This document shows, piece by piece, positions 51,267 through 60,759 of a stretch of DNA of 64,000 nt (positions are counted from its first letter, which is position 1; each line of letters opens with the position of its first letter). The notes under the pieces were generated by a model, which did not search any database, was not told the origin of the DNA, and saw nothing but the letters and a program-made list of their open reading frames with translations. The stretch is from NCBI RefSeq assembly GCF_014649015.1, contig NZ_BMSF01000020.1:1-64000 (forward strand). The letters run 5' to 3'. The translations under genes were made by a program, and so were the position numbers. This DNA comes from Streptomyces narbonensis. GTDB lineage: Bacteria; Actinomycetota; Actinomycetes; Streptomycetales; Streptomycetaceae.

Positions 51267-53375
51267 TCAGCCGTCGAGGCGTACGACCCTGACGGCACCG
51301 GCCGGGACGGTGAGCTTCCCGTCGACCGGCGTCCCGACCGGCGTACCGGCAGTCGCACCGACCGGCGTACCGGCAGCCGTACCGACCGGAGTACCAGCAG
51401 CCGTACCGACCACAGCACCCGCGAGGAGCTCCGTCCCGGAGCCGTCCAGCGGCACCTCGGCGTCCTCGGCGGTGTGGTTGAGCGCGAAGAGGTACCGCTG
51501 CCCGTCGTCCCCGGCGCGGCGCACGACCTCCACGTCACGCGGAAGCGCGGCACGCTCCGCGACCCCGGCGTCCTCGCAGGCGGCGGCCACGATCGCGTCC
51601 AGCGAGGCCGCGTCGAGCCGGGTGGAGACGTACCAGGCGGTGCCGCGGCCGAGCCGGCGCCGGGTGACGGCGGGCCCGCCGGCGGCCGGTCCGTCGGCGT
51701 ACGACCACACGGTCTCCGCGCCGCGCGGCCGGACGAACTCCGTCCACACGTCACCGGTGAGCGAGGCACCGCCCGGCCCCTCGATCCGTACGCGCTGCTC
51801 GTCGAGGAGCGGCGACCACTCCTCCACGGTCAGACCGAGGACGTCCCGCAGGGCGCCCGGGTAGGCGCCGGGGTGCACGGCGTCGTGCTCGTCGACGATC
51901 CCGGAGAAGTACGAGACGACGAGCGTGCCGCCGTCCTCGACGTACTCGCGGAGGTTCTGCCCGGCGGCCTCGGTCATGAGGTAGAGCGCGGGCACGACGA
52001 CCAGAGGATAGGCCGAGAGGTCGCTCTCGGGGTGCGCGAAGTCGACCGTGAGGTGCCGGTCGTACAGCGCCTCGTAGAAGCTGTCGGCGCGCTCGCGGGC
52101 GTCGTGGGCCTCGTTCGGCCGCCACTCCAGGCTCTGCGCCCACCAGGAGTGCCAGTCCCAGAGCACGGCGACGTCGGGGACGGTCCGGGTGCCGCGCACC
52201 TCCTCCAGGGCCTCCAGGCCGGCCCCGAGGGCGACGACCTCGCGCCAGACGCGGGTGTCGGTGCCGCCGTGCGGGACCATCGCGGAGTGGAACTTCTCGG
52301 CGCCGCGCCGGGACTGGCGCCACTGGAAGAACATGGCGCCCTCGGAGCCGCGGGCCACGTGGGCGAGGGAGTTGCGGGCCATCTCGCCGGGGCGCTTGGC
52401 GGGGTTGCGGGCCTGCCAGTTCACGCCGGACGTGGAGTGCTCCAGGAGCAGCCAGGGCGCGCCGCCGGCGACGGAGCGGGTGAGGTCGGCGGCCATCGCG
52501 AGGTTGATGTGGGTGCGGCGGCCGTCGGTCATGAGGTAGTGGTCGTTGGTGACGAGGTCGACCTCGCGGCCCCAGGCCCAGTAGTCGATCGAGTCGCACT
52601 GGCTGAGCGCGGTCATGAAGTTGGTGGTGACGGGGATGCCGGGGGCCAGTTCGTGCAGGATGTCCCGTTCCATCCGGAAGTTCTCCCGGATGGTGGCGTC
52701 GGCGAAGCGCCGGTAGTCGAGCTGCTGGGCCGGGTTGCCGACGGTGGGGGTGACGCGGGGCGGGAGGATCTCCTCGTACGAGCCGTAGGCCTGGCCCCAG
52801 AAGGCGGTGCCCCAGGCCTCGTTCACGGCCTCCACGGAGCCGTAGGTCTCGTGGAGCCAGTTCCGGAAGTGGGCGGCGCAGCCGTCGCAGTAGCAGGCGC
52901 TGACGGGCACGCCGTACTCGTTGTGGACGTGCCAGAGGGCGAGTGCCGGGTGGCTGCCGTAGCGGCGGGCGAGCGCGGTGGTGATGCCGGCGGCGGCCGT
53001 GCGGTACGCGGACGAACTGTGGCAGATCGTCCCGCGTGAGCCGTACGAGTAGCGCATGCCCTCGGCGGTGACGGGCAGCGCCTCGGGGTGGGCGCGGTAG
53101 AACCAGGCGGGCGGCGCCACGGTGGGCGTGCCCAGGTCCACCCGGATGCCGTGGGCGTGGAGCAGGTCGAGGAGCCGGTCGAGCCAGCCGAAGTCGTGGC
53201 GGCCGCTCTCGGGTTCGAGGAGGGCCCAGGAGAAGATCCCGACGCTCACCATGGTGACGCCGGCCTCTCGCATCAGCCGAACATCCTCCTGCCAGACGCT
53301 TTCCGGCCATTGCTCGGGGTTGTAGTCGCCCCCGAACGCGAGGCGCTGCAGGCCTTTGGGAGTGGTCTGCGGCAT
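51267..53375 (-). CDS. Beta-galactosidase, glycoside hydrolase family 42 (second copy)
   Basis: Releases galactose from galacto-oligosaccharides in the cytoplasm. The 702-residue protein has the GH42 opening GGDYNPEQWPESVWQED, acid/base Glu153 in HNEYGVP, nucleophile Glu312 in LLLEHSTSG and an intact zinc-type cysteine cluster (CYCDGC at about 160-165). Near the C-terminus an eight-residue repeat (AGTPVGTA and variants) from a 24-bp tandem repeat is inserted before the last strand. AGGAGAG precedes the ATG. The gene is divergent from the importer operon with a shared LacI-type operator between them, as in galactan (gan) loci of other Gram-positive bacteria. Confidence 0.93.
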   Translation of the reverse strand: MPQTTPKGLQRLAFGGDYNPEQWPESVWQEDVRLMREAGVTMVSVGIFSWALLEPESGRHDFGWLDRLLDLLHAHGIRVDLGTPTVAPPAWFYRAHPEALPVTAEGMRYSYGSRGTICHSSSAYRTAAAGITTALARRYGSHPALALWHVHNEYGVPVSACYCDGCAAHFRNWLHETYGSVEAVNEAWGTAFWGQAYGSYEEILPPRVTPTVGNPAQQLDYRRFADATIRENFRMERDILHELAPGIPVTTNFMTALSQCDSIDYWAWGREVDLVTNDHYLMTDGRRTHINLAMAADLTRSVAGGAPWLLLEHSTSGVNWQARNPAKRPGEMARNSLAHVARGSEGAMFFQWRQSRRGAEKFHSAMVPHGGTDTRVWREVVALGAGLEALEEVRGTRTVPDVAVLWDWHSWWAQSLEWRPNEAHDARERADSFYEALYDRHLTVDFAHPESDLSAYPLVVVPALYLMTEAAGQNLREYVEDGGTLVVSYFSGIVDEHDAVHPGAYPGALRDVLGLTVEEWSPLLDEQRVRIEGPGGASLTGDVWTEFVRPRGAETVWSYADGPAAGGPAVTRRRLGRGTAWYVSTRLDAASLDAIVAAACEDAGVAERAALPRDVEVVRRAGDDGQRYLFALNHTAEDAEVPLDGSGTELLAGAVVGTAAGTPVGTAAGTPVGATAGTPVGTPVDGKLTVPAGAVRVVRLDG
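51337..51408 (-). repeat. 24-bp tandem repeat, three copies, inside the GH42 gene
   Basis: Three 24-bp units (51337, 51361, 51385) differing at a few bases, with partial units on both sides. The period keeps the frame and encodes an Ala/Gly/Thr/Pro/Val spacer close to the C-terminus. Confidence 0.9.
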
Positions 53376-53479
53376 GAGTCTCTCCTGGGAGTTCGGAAGA
53401 TGGAAGCTTTGGTTGCTTGGGAACGTGCACACACTCGATCTCGATGTGGCAACGCAACATAACCGCACACGAACAACCA

Positions 53480-53510
53480 TTGACAAGTGTCCGGAACGTT
53501 TCTCTACTGT
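53480..53510 (+). promoter_or_regulatory. Candidate promoter of the galactan importer operon
   Basis: TTGACA (53480-53485) and TACTGT (53505-53510) with a 19-bp spacer. The -10 element runs into the operator 53507-53522. The divergent gap to the GH42 start is relatively AT-rich. Confidence 0.55.
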
Positions 53511-53522
53511 GAACGCTCACAG
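53507..53522. promoter_or_regulatory. LacI-family operator CTGTGAACGCTCACAG
   Basis: Arms CTGTGA/TCACAG are perfect, with the central ACGC nearly symmetric. It overlaps the -10 element of the importer promoter, as expected for repression by the LacI regulator at the end of this operon (56830-57855). Confidence 0.7.
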
Positions 53523-53582
53523 ATGCATGGTCGGCCTCTCCATCTGAGAGAGAGGCCCCTTTCGGTCAGGGAGAAGTACCCC

Positions 53583-54896
53583 ATGCCACACATCACGCGC
53601 CGCAGCCTCGCCGCCGCCACCGCCGTCCTCCTCGGCGCCACCGCGCTCACCGCCTGTGGATCCTCCGACTCCGGCGACAAGGCGGGCGCCGAGTCCGGCC
53701 CGGTCTCGCTCACTTACTGGGCCTGGGCGCCCGGCATGGACAAGGTCGCGGCCCTCTGGAACGCCAAGCACCCCGACATCAAGGTCACCGTGCAGAAGCA
53801 GGCGTCCGGCGACGACCTCGTCACCAAGATCATCACCGCGGCGAAGGCGCACAAGGCCCCCGACCTGGTCCAGGCCGAGTACCAGGCCCTGCCGACGCTC
53901 GTCAGCAACGACGCCCTCGCCGACATCGCCGAGGAGGTCCACGGCGTCAAGGACAGGTTCGCGCCCGGCATCTGGCAGCAGACCACCTTCGGCGGCGAGG
54001 CCGTCTACGCCCTGCCTCAGGACTCGGGCCCGCTGATGTTCTTCTACCGCGAGGACCTCTTCAAGCAGTACGGCCTGACCGTCCCCACCACCTGGGACGA
54101 GTTCGCCGAGACCGCACGCGCCGTCAAGAAGAAGGCCCCCAAGAAGTCCCTGACCACCTTCTCCGCCAACGACTCCGGCCTCTTCGCCGGTCTCTCCCAG
54201 CAGGCCGGCGCCAAGTGGTGGACCTTCGAGGGCGACACCTGGAAGGTCGGCATCGACGACGCCGCCACCAGGAAGGTCTCCGACTTCTGGGGCGGCCTGG
54301 TCGCCGAGGGCGCCGTCGACAACCAGCCGATGTACACCCCCGCCTGGAACAAGGCCCTGAACACCGGCGAGCAGCTCGCCTGGGTCAGCGCCGTCTGGGC
54401 CCCCGGCACCCTCACCACCGCCGCACCCGACACCAAGGGCAAGTGGGCCATGGCCCCCCTCCCGCAGTGGAACAAGGGCGAGAACGCCACCGGCAGCTGG
54501 GGCGGCTCCTCCACCGCCGTCACCACCGACTCGAAGCACAAGGCCGCCGCCGCCGAGTTCGCCACCTGGCTGAACACCGACCCGGAGGCCCTCGCCGCCC
54601 TCGTCAAGGAGAGCGGCATCTACCCCGCGGCCACCGCCGCCCAGACCAGCGGCGCCCTCGCCAAGGCCCCCGACTACTTCGCCAACCAGCCCGACTTCTA
54701 CACCCGCGCCGCCCAGATAGCGAAGACCACCGCCCCCGCGGCCTGGGGCCCGAACGTGAACGTCGCCTACACGTCCTTCAAGGACCAGTTCGGCAAGGCC
54801 GCCAAGGCCAAGAGCGGCTTCCCCGCGGCCCTCACCGCCATGCAGAACGCCACCGTCGCGGACCTGGACAAGCAGGGCTTCGAGGTCGCCAAGTGA
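53583..54896 (+). CDS. Galacto-oligosaccharide ABC transporter binding lipoprotein (CUT1)
   Basis: A 437-residue extracellular receptor with lipoprotein signal (ITRRSLAAATAVLLGATAL, lipobox LTAC) and a solute-binding fold (LTYWAWAPGMDKVAALWNAKHPDIKV, MFFYREDLFKQYGL). Position next to GH53 and GH42 and a shared operator point to galacto-oligosaccharides as ligand. GGGAGAAG lies before the ATG. Its stop overlaps the GTG of the first permease. Confidence 0.9.
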   Translation: MPHITRRSLAAATAVLLGATALTACGSSDSGDKAGAESGPVSLTYWAWAPGMDKVAALWNAKHPDIKVTVQKQASGDDLVTKIITAAKAHKAPDLVQAEYQALPTLVSNDALADIAEEVHGVKDRFAPGIWQQTTFGGEAVYALPQDSGPLMFFYREDLFKQYGLTVPTTWDEFAETARAVKKKAPKKSLTTFSANDSGLFAGLSQQAGAKWWTFEGDTWKVGIDDAATRKVSDFWGGLVAEGAVDNQPMYTPAWNKALNTGEQLAWVSAVWAPGTLTTAAPDTKGKWAMAPLPQWNKGENATGSWGGSSTAVTTDSKHKAAAAEFATWLNTDPEALAALVKESGIYPAATAAQTSGALAKAPDYFANQPDFYTRAAQIAKTTAPAAWGPNVNVAYTSFKDQFGKAAKAKSGFPAALTAMQNATVADLDKQGFEVAK

Positions 54897-55876
54897 CGCA
54901 GCCCCCCAAGGGCGTGCGCCGGTCGTACGGGGTCGAGGCGGCCCCGTACGCCCCGCCCTCGTCCAGCACCACCCTCAAACGAGCGCGGAGCGCCCCCTAC
55001 TTCTTCATCCTGCCCGCCGCCGTCCTCTTCGCCCTCTTCTTCGCGCTGCCCATCGGCTACGCGGTCTGGCTCAGCTTCCACAAGGTCCGGATCAAGGGCC
55101 TCGGCCTCGGCAAGGGGGCCAAGACCGAGGTCTGGGCCGGCCTGGAGAACTACACCTCCGCCCTCGCCGACTCCGAACTCCTCGCGAGCGCCCTGCGCGT
55201 CCTCGGCTACGGCGCCATCGTCGTCCCCGTCATGCTCGGCCTCGCCCTCTTCTTCGCGCTCCTCCTCGACTCCGAGCGCGTCCGGGGCCGCTCCTTCGCC
55301 CGGCTCGCGATCTTCCTCCCGTACGCCGTCCCCGGCGTCATCGCGGCCGTCCTCTGGGGCTTCCTCTACCTCCCCGACGTCAGCCCCTTCCACTACCTCC
55401 TCGACAAGGCCGGCCTCCCGCAGCCCGACCTCATGGACGGCGGACCCCTCTACCTGGCGATGTCCAACATCGCCGTCTGGGGCGGCACCGGCTTCAACAT
55501 GATCGTCATCTACACCGCGCTGCGCGCCCTGCCCACCGAGGTGTACGAGGCCGCCAAGCTCGACGGCTGCTCCGAACTCCAGATCGCGCTCCGCGTCAAG
55601 ATCCCGATGGTGGTGCCCTCGCTGGTGCTCACCTTCTTCTTCTCGATCATCGCGACCCTCCAGGTCTTCAACGAGCCCATGACGCTCAAGCCGCTCACCA
55701 ACGGCATCCCCTCCACCTGGAGTCCCCTCATGAAGGTCTACAGCGACGCCTTCACCGGCGGGAACATCCACGCGGCCTCGGCCACCGCCGTCGTGCTCGC
55801 CCTCGCCACCTTCGCGCTGTCTTTCACGCTCCTCAGGATCTCCAACCGCCGCACCACACAAGGAGCAGGCCGATGA
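54893..55876 (+). CDS. ABC transporter permease, MalF type (galactan module)
   Basis: A 327-residue membrane subunit with first helix PYFFILPAAVLFALFFALPIG after a 36-residue cytoplasmic start, and the EAA loop YEAAKLDGCSELQIALRVKIP. GTG start overlaps the receptor stop (GTGA); its own stop overlaps the next ATG (ATGA). Works with the following permease and an ATPase encoded elsewhere. Confidence 0.92.
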   Translation: MTQPPKGVRRSYGVEAAPYAPPSSSTTLKRARSAPYFFILPAAVLFALFFALPIGYAVWLSFHKVRIKGLGLGKGAKTEVWAGLENYTSALADSELLASALRVLGYGAIVVPVMLGLALFFALLLDSERVRGRSFARLAIFLPYAVPGVIAAVLWGFLYLPDVSPFHYLLDKAGLPQPDLMDGGPLYLAMSNIAVWGGTGFNMIVIYTALRALPTEVYEAAKLDGCSELQIALRVKIPMVVPSLVLTFFFSIIATLQVFNEPMTLKPLTNGIPSTWSPLMKVYSDAFTGGNIHAASATAVVLALATFALSFTLLRISNRRTTQGAGR

Positions 55877-56799
55877 CCGGGCTCGCCTCCCCCAAGCTCC
55901 GCGAAGCGGCCCCCGCGACCGGCCGCACCCCCGCCACCGCCCCCGGCGTCTCCCAGGGGCCGCCGCGCCCCCGCCGCACCGCCCTGCTGCCCACGACCGC
56001 CCTCGTCCTCGGCGCGCTCTACTGCCTGCTGCCCGTCGCCTGGGTCCTCGTCGCCGCCACCAAGGCCGACGACGAACTCTTCTCCACCTTCACCTTCCTG
56101 CCCGGCACCGGCCTCACCGACAACATCGGCGAGCTCACCGGGTACCGCGACGGCATCTACTGGCGCTGGATGGCCAACTCCGTGCTGTACGCGGGTCTCG
56201 GCGGCGCCCTGTCCACCGTGGTCTCCGCGTTCGCCGGCTACGCCCTCGCCGTCTACCGCTTCCGAGGCCGCGAGGCGTTCTTCAACATCATGCTCGCGGG
56301 CGTCCTCATGCCCCCCGTCATCCTCGCCGTCCCGCAGTACCTGCTGATGGCCGAGGCCGACCTCACGGACACGTACGCCTCCGTACTGCTGCCGCTCGTC
56401 CTCTCCCCGTACGGCGTCTACCTCGGCCGCATCTACGCCGAGGCCGCCGTCCCCATGGAGCTCGTCGAGGCCGGCCGCATGGACGGCGCCGGCGAGTGGC
56501 GGATCTTCCTCAGGATCGCGGTCCCCATGATGGCCCCGGGCCTCGTGACGATCTTCCTCTTCCAGTTCGTCGCCATCTGGAACAACTTCCTCCTGCCGTT
56601 CATCATGCTCGGCGACGACGAGAAGTTCCCCATGACCGTAGGCCTGTTCACCCTCCTCAAGCAGGGCGCCAGCCAGCCCGCCCTCTACACCCTGGTCATC
56701 ACCGGAGCGCTCCTCGCGATCGTCCCGCTCATCGCCCTGTTCCTTCTCATCCAGCGCTTCTGGAGCCTCGATCTGCTCTCCGGCGCCGTAAAGTCCTGA
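55873..56799 (+). CDS. ABC transporter permease, MalG type (galactan module)
   Basis: A 308-residue membrane subunit: TTALVLGALYCLLPVAWVLVAATK as first helix, EAA loop VEAGRMDGAGEWRIFLRIAVPMM and the family ending DLLSGAVKS. Third gene of the receptor - permease - permease - lacI series, 30 bp before the regulator gene. Confidence 0.92.
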   Translation: MTGLASPKLREAAPATGRTPATAPGVSQGPPRPRRTALLPTTALVLGALYCLLPVAWVLVAATKADDELFSTFTFLPGTGLTDNIGELTGYRDGIYWRWMANSVLYAGLGGALSTVVSAFAGYALAVYRFRGREAFFNIMLAGVLMPPVILAVPQYLLMAEADLTDTYASVLLPLVLSPYGVYLGRIYAEAAVPMELVEAGRMDGAGEWRIFLRIAVPMMAPGLVTIFLFQFVAIWNNFLLPFIMLGDDEKFPMTVGLFTLLKQGASQPALYTLVITGALLAIVPLIALFLLIQRFWSLDLLSGAVKS

Positions 56800-56829
56800 A
56801 CCACAGGGGATCGAGGGGAAACACACAGC

Positions 56830-57855
56830 ATGAGCACAGCAGCGGCAAGGCGCCGCCCGGCGACCATCCACGACGTGGCCCGCGAGGCCGGGGTCTCGCG
56901 CGGCACCGTCTCTCGTGTCCTCAACGGCGGCCACTACGTCAGCCCGTCGGCGAAGGCCGCCGTCGACGCGGCGATCCGCAGGACGGGATACGTCGTCAAC
57001 CGGCACGCCCGCTCGCTGATCACCGGCAAGTCCGACTCGGTCGCCTTCCTCCTGACCGAGCCGCAGGAGCGGTTCTTCGAGGACCCCAACTTCAACGTCC
57101 TGCTGCGCGCCTGTACCCAGGCCCTCGCCGCGCAGGACATCCCGCTCCTCCTGATGATCGCGGGCACCGAGGACGAACGCCGCCGCAACCTCCGCTACAT
57201 CGAGGCCGGCCACGTCGACGGCGTCCTCCTCGTCTCCAGCCACTCCGGCGACCCCGTCGTGGCCAGGCTGCACGAGGCCGGCGTGCCCGTCGTCGCCTGC
57301 GGAAAGCCGCTCGGCCAGACCGCCAAGATCGGCTACGTCGCCGCCGACGACCGCGACGGCGCCCGCGACATGGTGCGCCACCTCCACGCCTCGGGGCGGC
57401 GGCGGATCGCCACCGTCACCGGCCCGCTCGACACCCCGGGCGGCGTCGAGCGCCTCGCCGGCTACCGCGAGACGCTCGCCGAGGTCGGCCTCCCCGTCGA
57501 CGAGACCCTGATCGCCGGCGGCGACTACAGCCGGGCGAGCGGCGAGGACGCGGCCCGCGCCCTCCTGGAGCGCGCCCCCGACATCGACGCCGTCTTCGTC
57601 GCCTCCGACCTGATGGCGCAGGGCGTCCTCGACACCCTGGCCCGCGCGGGCCGGCGGGTCCCCGAGGACATCGCGGTGGGCGGTTTCGACGACTCCCCGG
57701 CGGCCCTCTCCAGCCGCCCCTCGCTCACGACGATCCGCCAGCCGTGGGACCGCATCAGCACCGAGATGGTGCGGACGCTCCTGGCCCGGATAGCGGGCGA
57801 GGAACCGGCGGCGGTCATCCTCCCCACGGAGCTCGTCCGCCGGGAATCGGCGTAG
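56830..57855 (+). CDS. LacI family regulator of the galactan module
   Basis: A 341-residue repressor: DNA-binding domain at about 11-66 (TIHDVAREAGVSRGTVSRVLNGG, hinge NRHARSLIT) and an effector domain (GYVAADDRDGARDMVRHL, DAVFVASDLMAQGVLDTL, VPEDIAVGGFDDSPAA). Last gene of the importer operon. It probably binds CTGTGAACGCTCACAG at 53507 and releases it when a galactose-containing sugar is present. Role and operator are inferred from layout. Confidence 0.9.
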   Translation: MSTAAARRRPATIHDVAREAGVSRGTVSRVLNGGHYVSPSAKAAVDAAIRRTGYVVNRHARSLITGKSDSVAFLLTEPQERFFEDPNFNVLLRACTQALAAQDIPLLLMIAGTEDERRRNLRYIEAGHVDGVLLVSSHSGDPVVARLHEAGVPVVACGKPLGQTAKIGYVAADDRDGARDMVRHLHASGRRRIATVTGPLDTPGGVERLAGYRETLAEVGLPVDETLIAGGDYSRASGEDAARALLERAPDIDAVFVASDLMAQGVLDTLARAGRRVPEDIAVGGFDDSPAALSSRPSLTTIRQPWDRISTEMVRTLLARIAGEEPAAVILPTELVRRESA

Positions 57856-57867
57856 CGGGACGCTTTC

Positions 57868-57907
57868 GAGGAGCGGTCGGTCCCTGACGGGGGCCCGGCC
57901 GCTCCTC
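57868..57907. terminator. Hairpin terminator between convergent operons
   Basis: GAGGAGCGG (57868-57876) pairs with CCGCTCCTC (57899-57907), the loop also being GC-rich. It lies 13 bp after the lacI stop and 20 bp past the end of lutC on the other strand. Confidence 0.7.
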
Positions 57908-57926
57908 CGTCATGTCGGGCAGCCGG

Positions 57927-58571
57927 TCACCTGGAAACCACCAGGATCACTTCCAGGGTCCGGGGGCCGTGCACGCCCTCGACCCGGTCAAGCTCGATGT
58001 CGCTCGTCGCGGACGGCCCGGAGATCCAGGTGAGCGGCCGCCCCGGGTCGAGCAGGGGGAGCGCCAGCGGCACCGAGGCCACCACCTGCTCCGGTGCCAG
58101 GACCACACAGACGTGCAGGTCGGGGACGAGGGTGAGGGCGCGGCGCCCCTGCCCCGGGCCGCCGTCGAGGACGAGGGTGCCGGTCTCGGCGATCGCCAGC
58201 GCGCAGCCCGTCACCACGGCGTCGATGCCGTCGAGTTCGTACGGGGTGAGCCGGGGCTCGTCGGGCCGCCGGACGGCGTCCGTGGCGGCGAGCCACGCGT
58301 CGGGCAGCCCGGGCGGGACGGCGACGCTCCGGGCACCGCGCTCCGCGAGCCGCTCGGCGACCAGGGCGGCGAGGCCGCCGGGCGCGGTGCGGTGGACGTG
58401 GGCGCGGTAGTCGGCGAGGTTCTCGTGGAGCAGGCCGAGGACGGCCGCAGGGTCGTCCGCGGTGTGGCTGGTCCGGTAGTCGCGGTCGACCGCGGGCGCC
58501 TCGGGCGCGCCGGCGACGGCGGCGCGGACCCGGGCGAGGATCCGCTCGCGTGCGGAGACGGCGTCGGTCAT
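57927..58571 (-). CDS. lutC: Lactate utilisation protein C (LUD domain)
   Basis: A 214-residue LUD-domain subunit of the LutABC L-lactate-oxidising complex. The conserved segment AIAETGTLVLDGGPGQGRRALTLVPDLHVCVV lies at about 128-160. Last gene of the rhamnose/lactate operon. The ATG overlaps the lutB stop (ATGA). Confidence 0.9.
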   Translation of the reverse strand: MTDAVSARERILARVRAAVAGAPEAPAVDRDYRTSHTADDPAAVLGLLHENLADYRAHVHRTAPGGLAALVAERLAERGARSVAVPPGLPDAWLAATDAVRRPDEPRLTPYELDGIDAVVTGCALAIAETGTLVLDGGPGQGRRALTLVPDLHVCVVLAPEQVVASVPLALPLLDPGRPLTWISGPSATSDIELDRVEGVHGPRTLEVILVVSR

Positions 58572-60046
58572 GTGCGGTTCTTCCTCCACCAGTCGCGGAA
58601 CGGTTCGGCGGGCAGTTCGGGCAGGTCCCGGTGGTCGGACCACTGCCGGGCGCCGGGGCCCGGCAGGCGCTTCGGGTGGACCTTGCGGGTCGCGGACGCC
58701 ACCCTCTCCCCGGCGGCCAGCACGTTCGGGTGGTCGAGGACCCAGGATGCGGCCTTGATCGCGGCCTTCTCCAGCCTGTGGCCCTTCCCGCCCTCCTCGG
58801 CGACCCGCTCGCGCAGGTGCACCAGGACCTCGGGGATGTCGATGGCGACCGGGCACACCTCGTAGCAGGCGCCGCACAGCGAGGAGGCGTACGGCAGCGA
58901 GGCGTCGATCTCGCTGGTGGTGCCCCGGAGCTGGGGGGTGAGGATGGCGCCGATCGGCCCGGGGTAGACCGAGCCGTACGCGTGACCGCCGGCCCGCTCG
59001 TACACCGGGCAGACGTTGAGACACGCCGAGCAGCGGATGCAGCGCAGCGCCTGGCGCCCCACCTCGTCGGCCAGGGCGTCCGTGCGGCCGTTGTCGAGGA
59101 GCACCAGATGGAAGGCGCGCGGCCCGTCCTCGTCGGCCGTGCCGGTCCACATGCTGGTGTACGGGTTCATGCGCTCGGCCGTCGACGAGCGGGGCAGCGT
59201 CTGGAGGAACACCTCCAGGTCCCGCCAGGTCGGCACGACCTTCTCGATCCCGACGACGGAGATGAGGGTCTCGGGCAGGGTCAGGCACATGCGGCCGTTG
59301 CCCTCGGACTCGACGACGACCAGGGTGCCGGTCTCGGCGACCATGAAGTTCGCCCCGGAGATCCCCACCTTGGCGCGCAGGAACTTCTCCCGCAGGTGCA
59401 GCCGGGCCGCCTCCGCGAGCTCGGCCGGGGTGTCGCTCAGGCCCTCCGGTGCCGCCCGTCCCCAACTCCCCATCTTCTCCGCGAAGATGTCGCGGATCTC
59501 GCCTCGGTTGCGGTGGATGGCCGGGACCAGGATGTGCGAGGGGCGGTCCTCGCCGAGCTGCACGATGAGCTCCGCGAGGTCCGTTTCGTAGGCGGCGATG
59601 CCCTCGGCCTCCAGGTGTTCGTTGAGCCCGATCTCCTGGGTGGCCATCGACTTGACCTTGACGACCTCCGTCTCGCCCGTCGCCCTGACCAGATCGGCGA
59701 CGATCCGGTTGGCCTCCGCCGCGTCCGCGGCCCAGTGGACGGTGCCGCCCGCGTCCGTCACACCCGCCTCCAACCGCAGGAGGTGCGTGTCCAGATGACG
59801 GAGCGTCTCGTCCTTGATCCGCTTCCCGGCCTCCCGCAGCGCGGCCCAGTCGTCGAGCTCGGCCACCGCTCGCGCCCGCTTGTCCCGGATCGTGTGCGTC
59901 GCGTGCCGGAGGTTGGCCCTCAGGGTCGTGTCACCGACCGCCTCGTGCGCCGCTTCCGGAAAGGACGGCATGCCGACGAATGCCCTCCCGTCGCCCGACC
60001 GCCGCCCCTCATCGAGCGCTGATGCGCGCACCTTCTTGTCGCTCAC
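58568..60046 (-). CDS. lutB: Lactate utilisation iron-sulfur protein B
   Basis: A 492-residue Fe-S protein of LutABC. The N-terminal LUD domain contains VVKVKSMATQEIGLNEHLEAEGI and ISGANFMVAETGTLVVVESEGN; two 4Fe-4S clusters follow at about 325-395 (CIRCSACLNVCPVY and CGACYEVCPVAIDIPE). With LutA and LutC it oxidises L-lactate to pyruvate. The GTG start overlaps the lutA stop (GTGA). Confidence 0.94.
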   Translation of the reverse strand: MSDKKVRASALDEGRRSGDGRAFVGMPSFPEAAHEAVGDTTLRANLRHATHTIRDKRARAVAELDDWAALREAGKRIKDETLRHLDTHLLRLEAGVTDAGGTVHWAADAAEANRIVADLVRATGETEVVKVKSMATQEIGLNEHLEAEGIAAYETDLAELIVQLGEDRPSHILVPAIHRNRGEIRDIFAEKMGSWGRAAPEGLSDTPAELAEAARLHLREKFLRAKVGISGANFMVAETGTLVVVESEGNGRMCLTLPETLISVVGIEKVVPTWRDLEVFLQTLPRSSTAERMNPYTSMWTGTADEDGPRAFHLVLLDNGRTDALADEVGRQALRCIRCSACLNVCPVYERAGGHAYGSVYPGPIGAILTPQLRGTTSEIDASLPYASSLCGACYEVCPVAIDIPEVLVHLRERVAEEGGKGHRLEKAAIKAASWVLDHPNVLAAGERVASATRKVHPKRLPGPGARQWSDHRDLPELPAEPFRDWWRKNRT

Positions 60047-60759
60047 CGCCAGGGCTCCTCTTCCGTGCTCGCCAGGATCTCCGCCAAGTGCAGAGTGCGC
60101 AGCGGATCTTGACGCCGTCTCAGCATGCCTCCGAGATGCAGCAGACAGGAGTTGTCCGCCCCGCACAGCACCCCCGCGCCGGTGGACAGCGCGTTCGTGA
60201 TCTTGTCGGCGCCCATGGCGGCCGACACGTCCGGGTTCTTCACCGCGAAGGTCCCGCCGAAGCCGCAGCACTCCTCCGCCCCCGGCAGCTCCACGAGCTC
60301 CAGGCCCTTCACCGCCTCCAGGAGCCGCCGGGGCCGCTCCCCGAGCCCGAGCATCCGGAGCCCGTGGCACGACGGGTGGTACGTCACCTTGTGCGGGAAG
60401 TACGCGCCGACGTCCGTCACGCCGAGCACGTCCACCAGGAACTCCGTCAGCTCGTGCACGCGCGGACCGAGGGCCGCCGCCTCCGCACCGAACGACGGGT
60501 AGTGGTGCCGCACCATCGCCGCGCAGGAACCGGACGGGACGACGACGTGCTCGTACCCCTCGAAGGCCCGCACCGTGCGCCGCACCAGTGGCCCGGTCTC
60601 CTCGCGGTAGCCGGTGTTGAACTGCGGCTGCCCGCAGCAGGTCTGCGCGGCGGGGAAGTCCACCTCCACGCCGAGCCGTTCGAGGAGTCTGACCGTCGCC
60701 ACGCCCGTCGAGGGGAAGACGGCGTCGTTGACGCAGGTGACGAAGAGGGCGACGCGCAT
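60043..60759 (-). CDS. lutA: Lactate utilisation protein A, (Fe-S)-binding
   Basis: A 238-residue protein with two CCG domains: TCCGQPQFNTGY at about 41-52 with VPSGSCAAMVRHHY, and ECCGFGGTFAVKNPDVS at about 165-181 with CGADNSCLLHLGG. It is the LutA subunit of the lactate-oxidising complex. Its ATG overlaps the rhamnulokinase stop (TGATG), so lactate oxidation is co-translated with rhamnose breakdown. Confidence 0.94.
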   Translation of the reverse strand: MRVALFVTCVNDAVFPSTGVATVRLLERLGVEVDFPAAQTCCGQPQFNTGYREETGPLVRRTVRAFEGYEHVVVPSGSCAAMVRHHYPSFGAEAAALGPRVHELTEFLVDVLGVTDVGAYFPHKVTYHPSCHGLRMLGLGERPRRLLEAVKGLELVELPGAEECCGFGGTFAVKNPDVSAAMGADKITNALSTGAGVLCGADNSCLLHLGGMLRRRQDPLRTLHLAEILASTEEEPWR

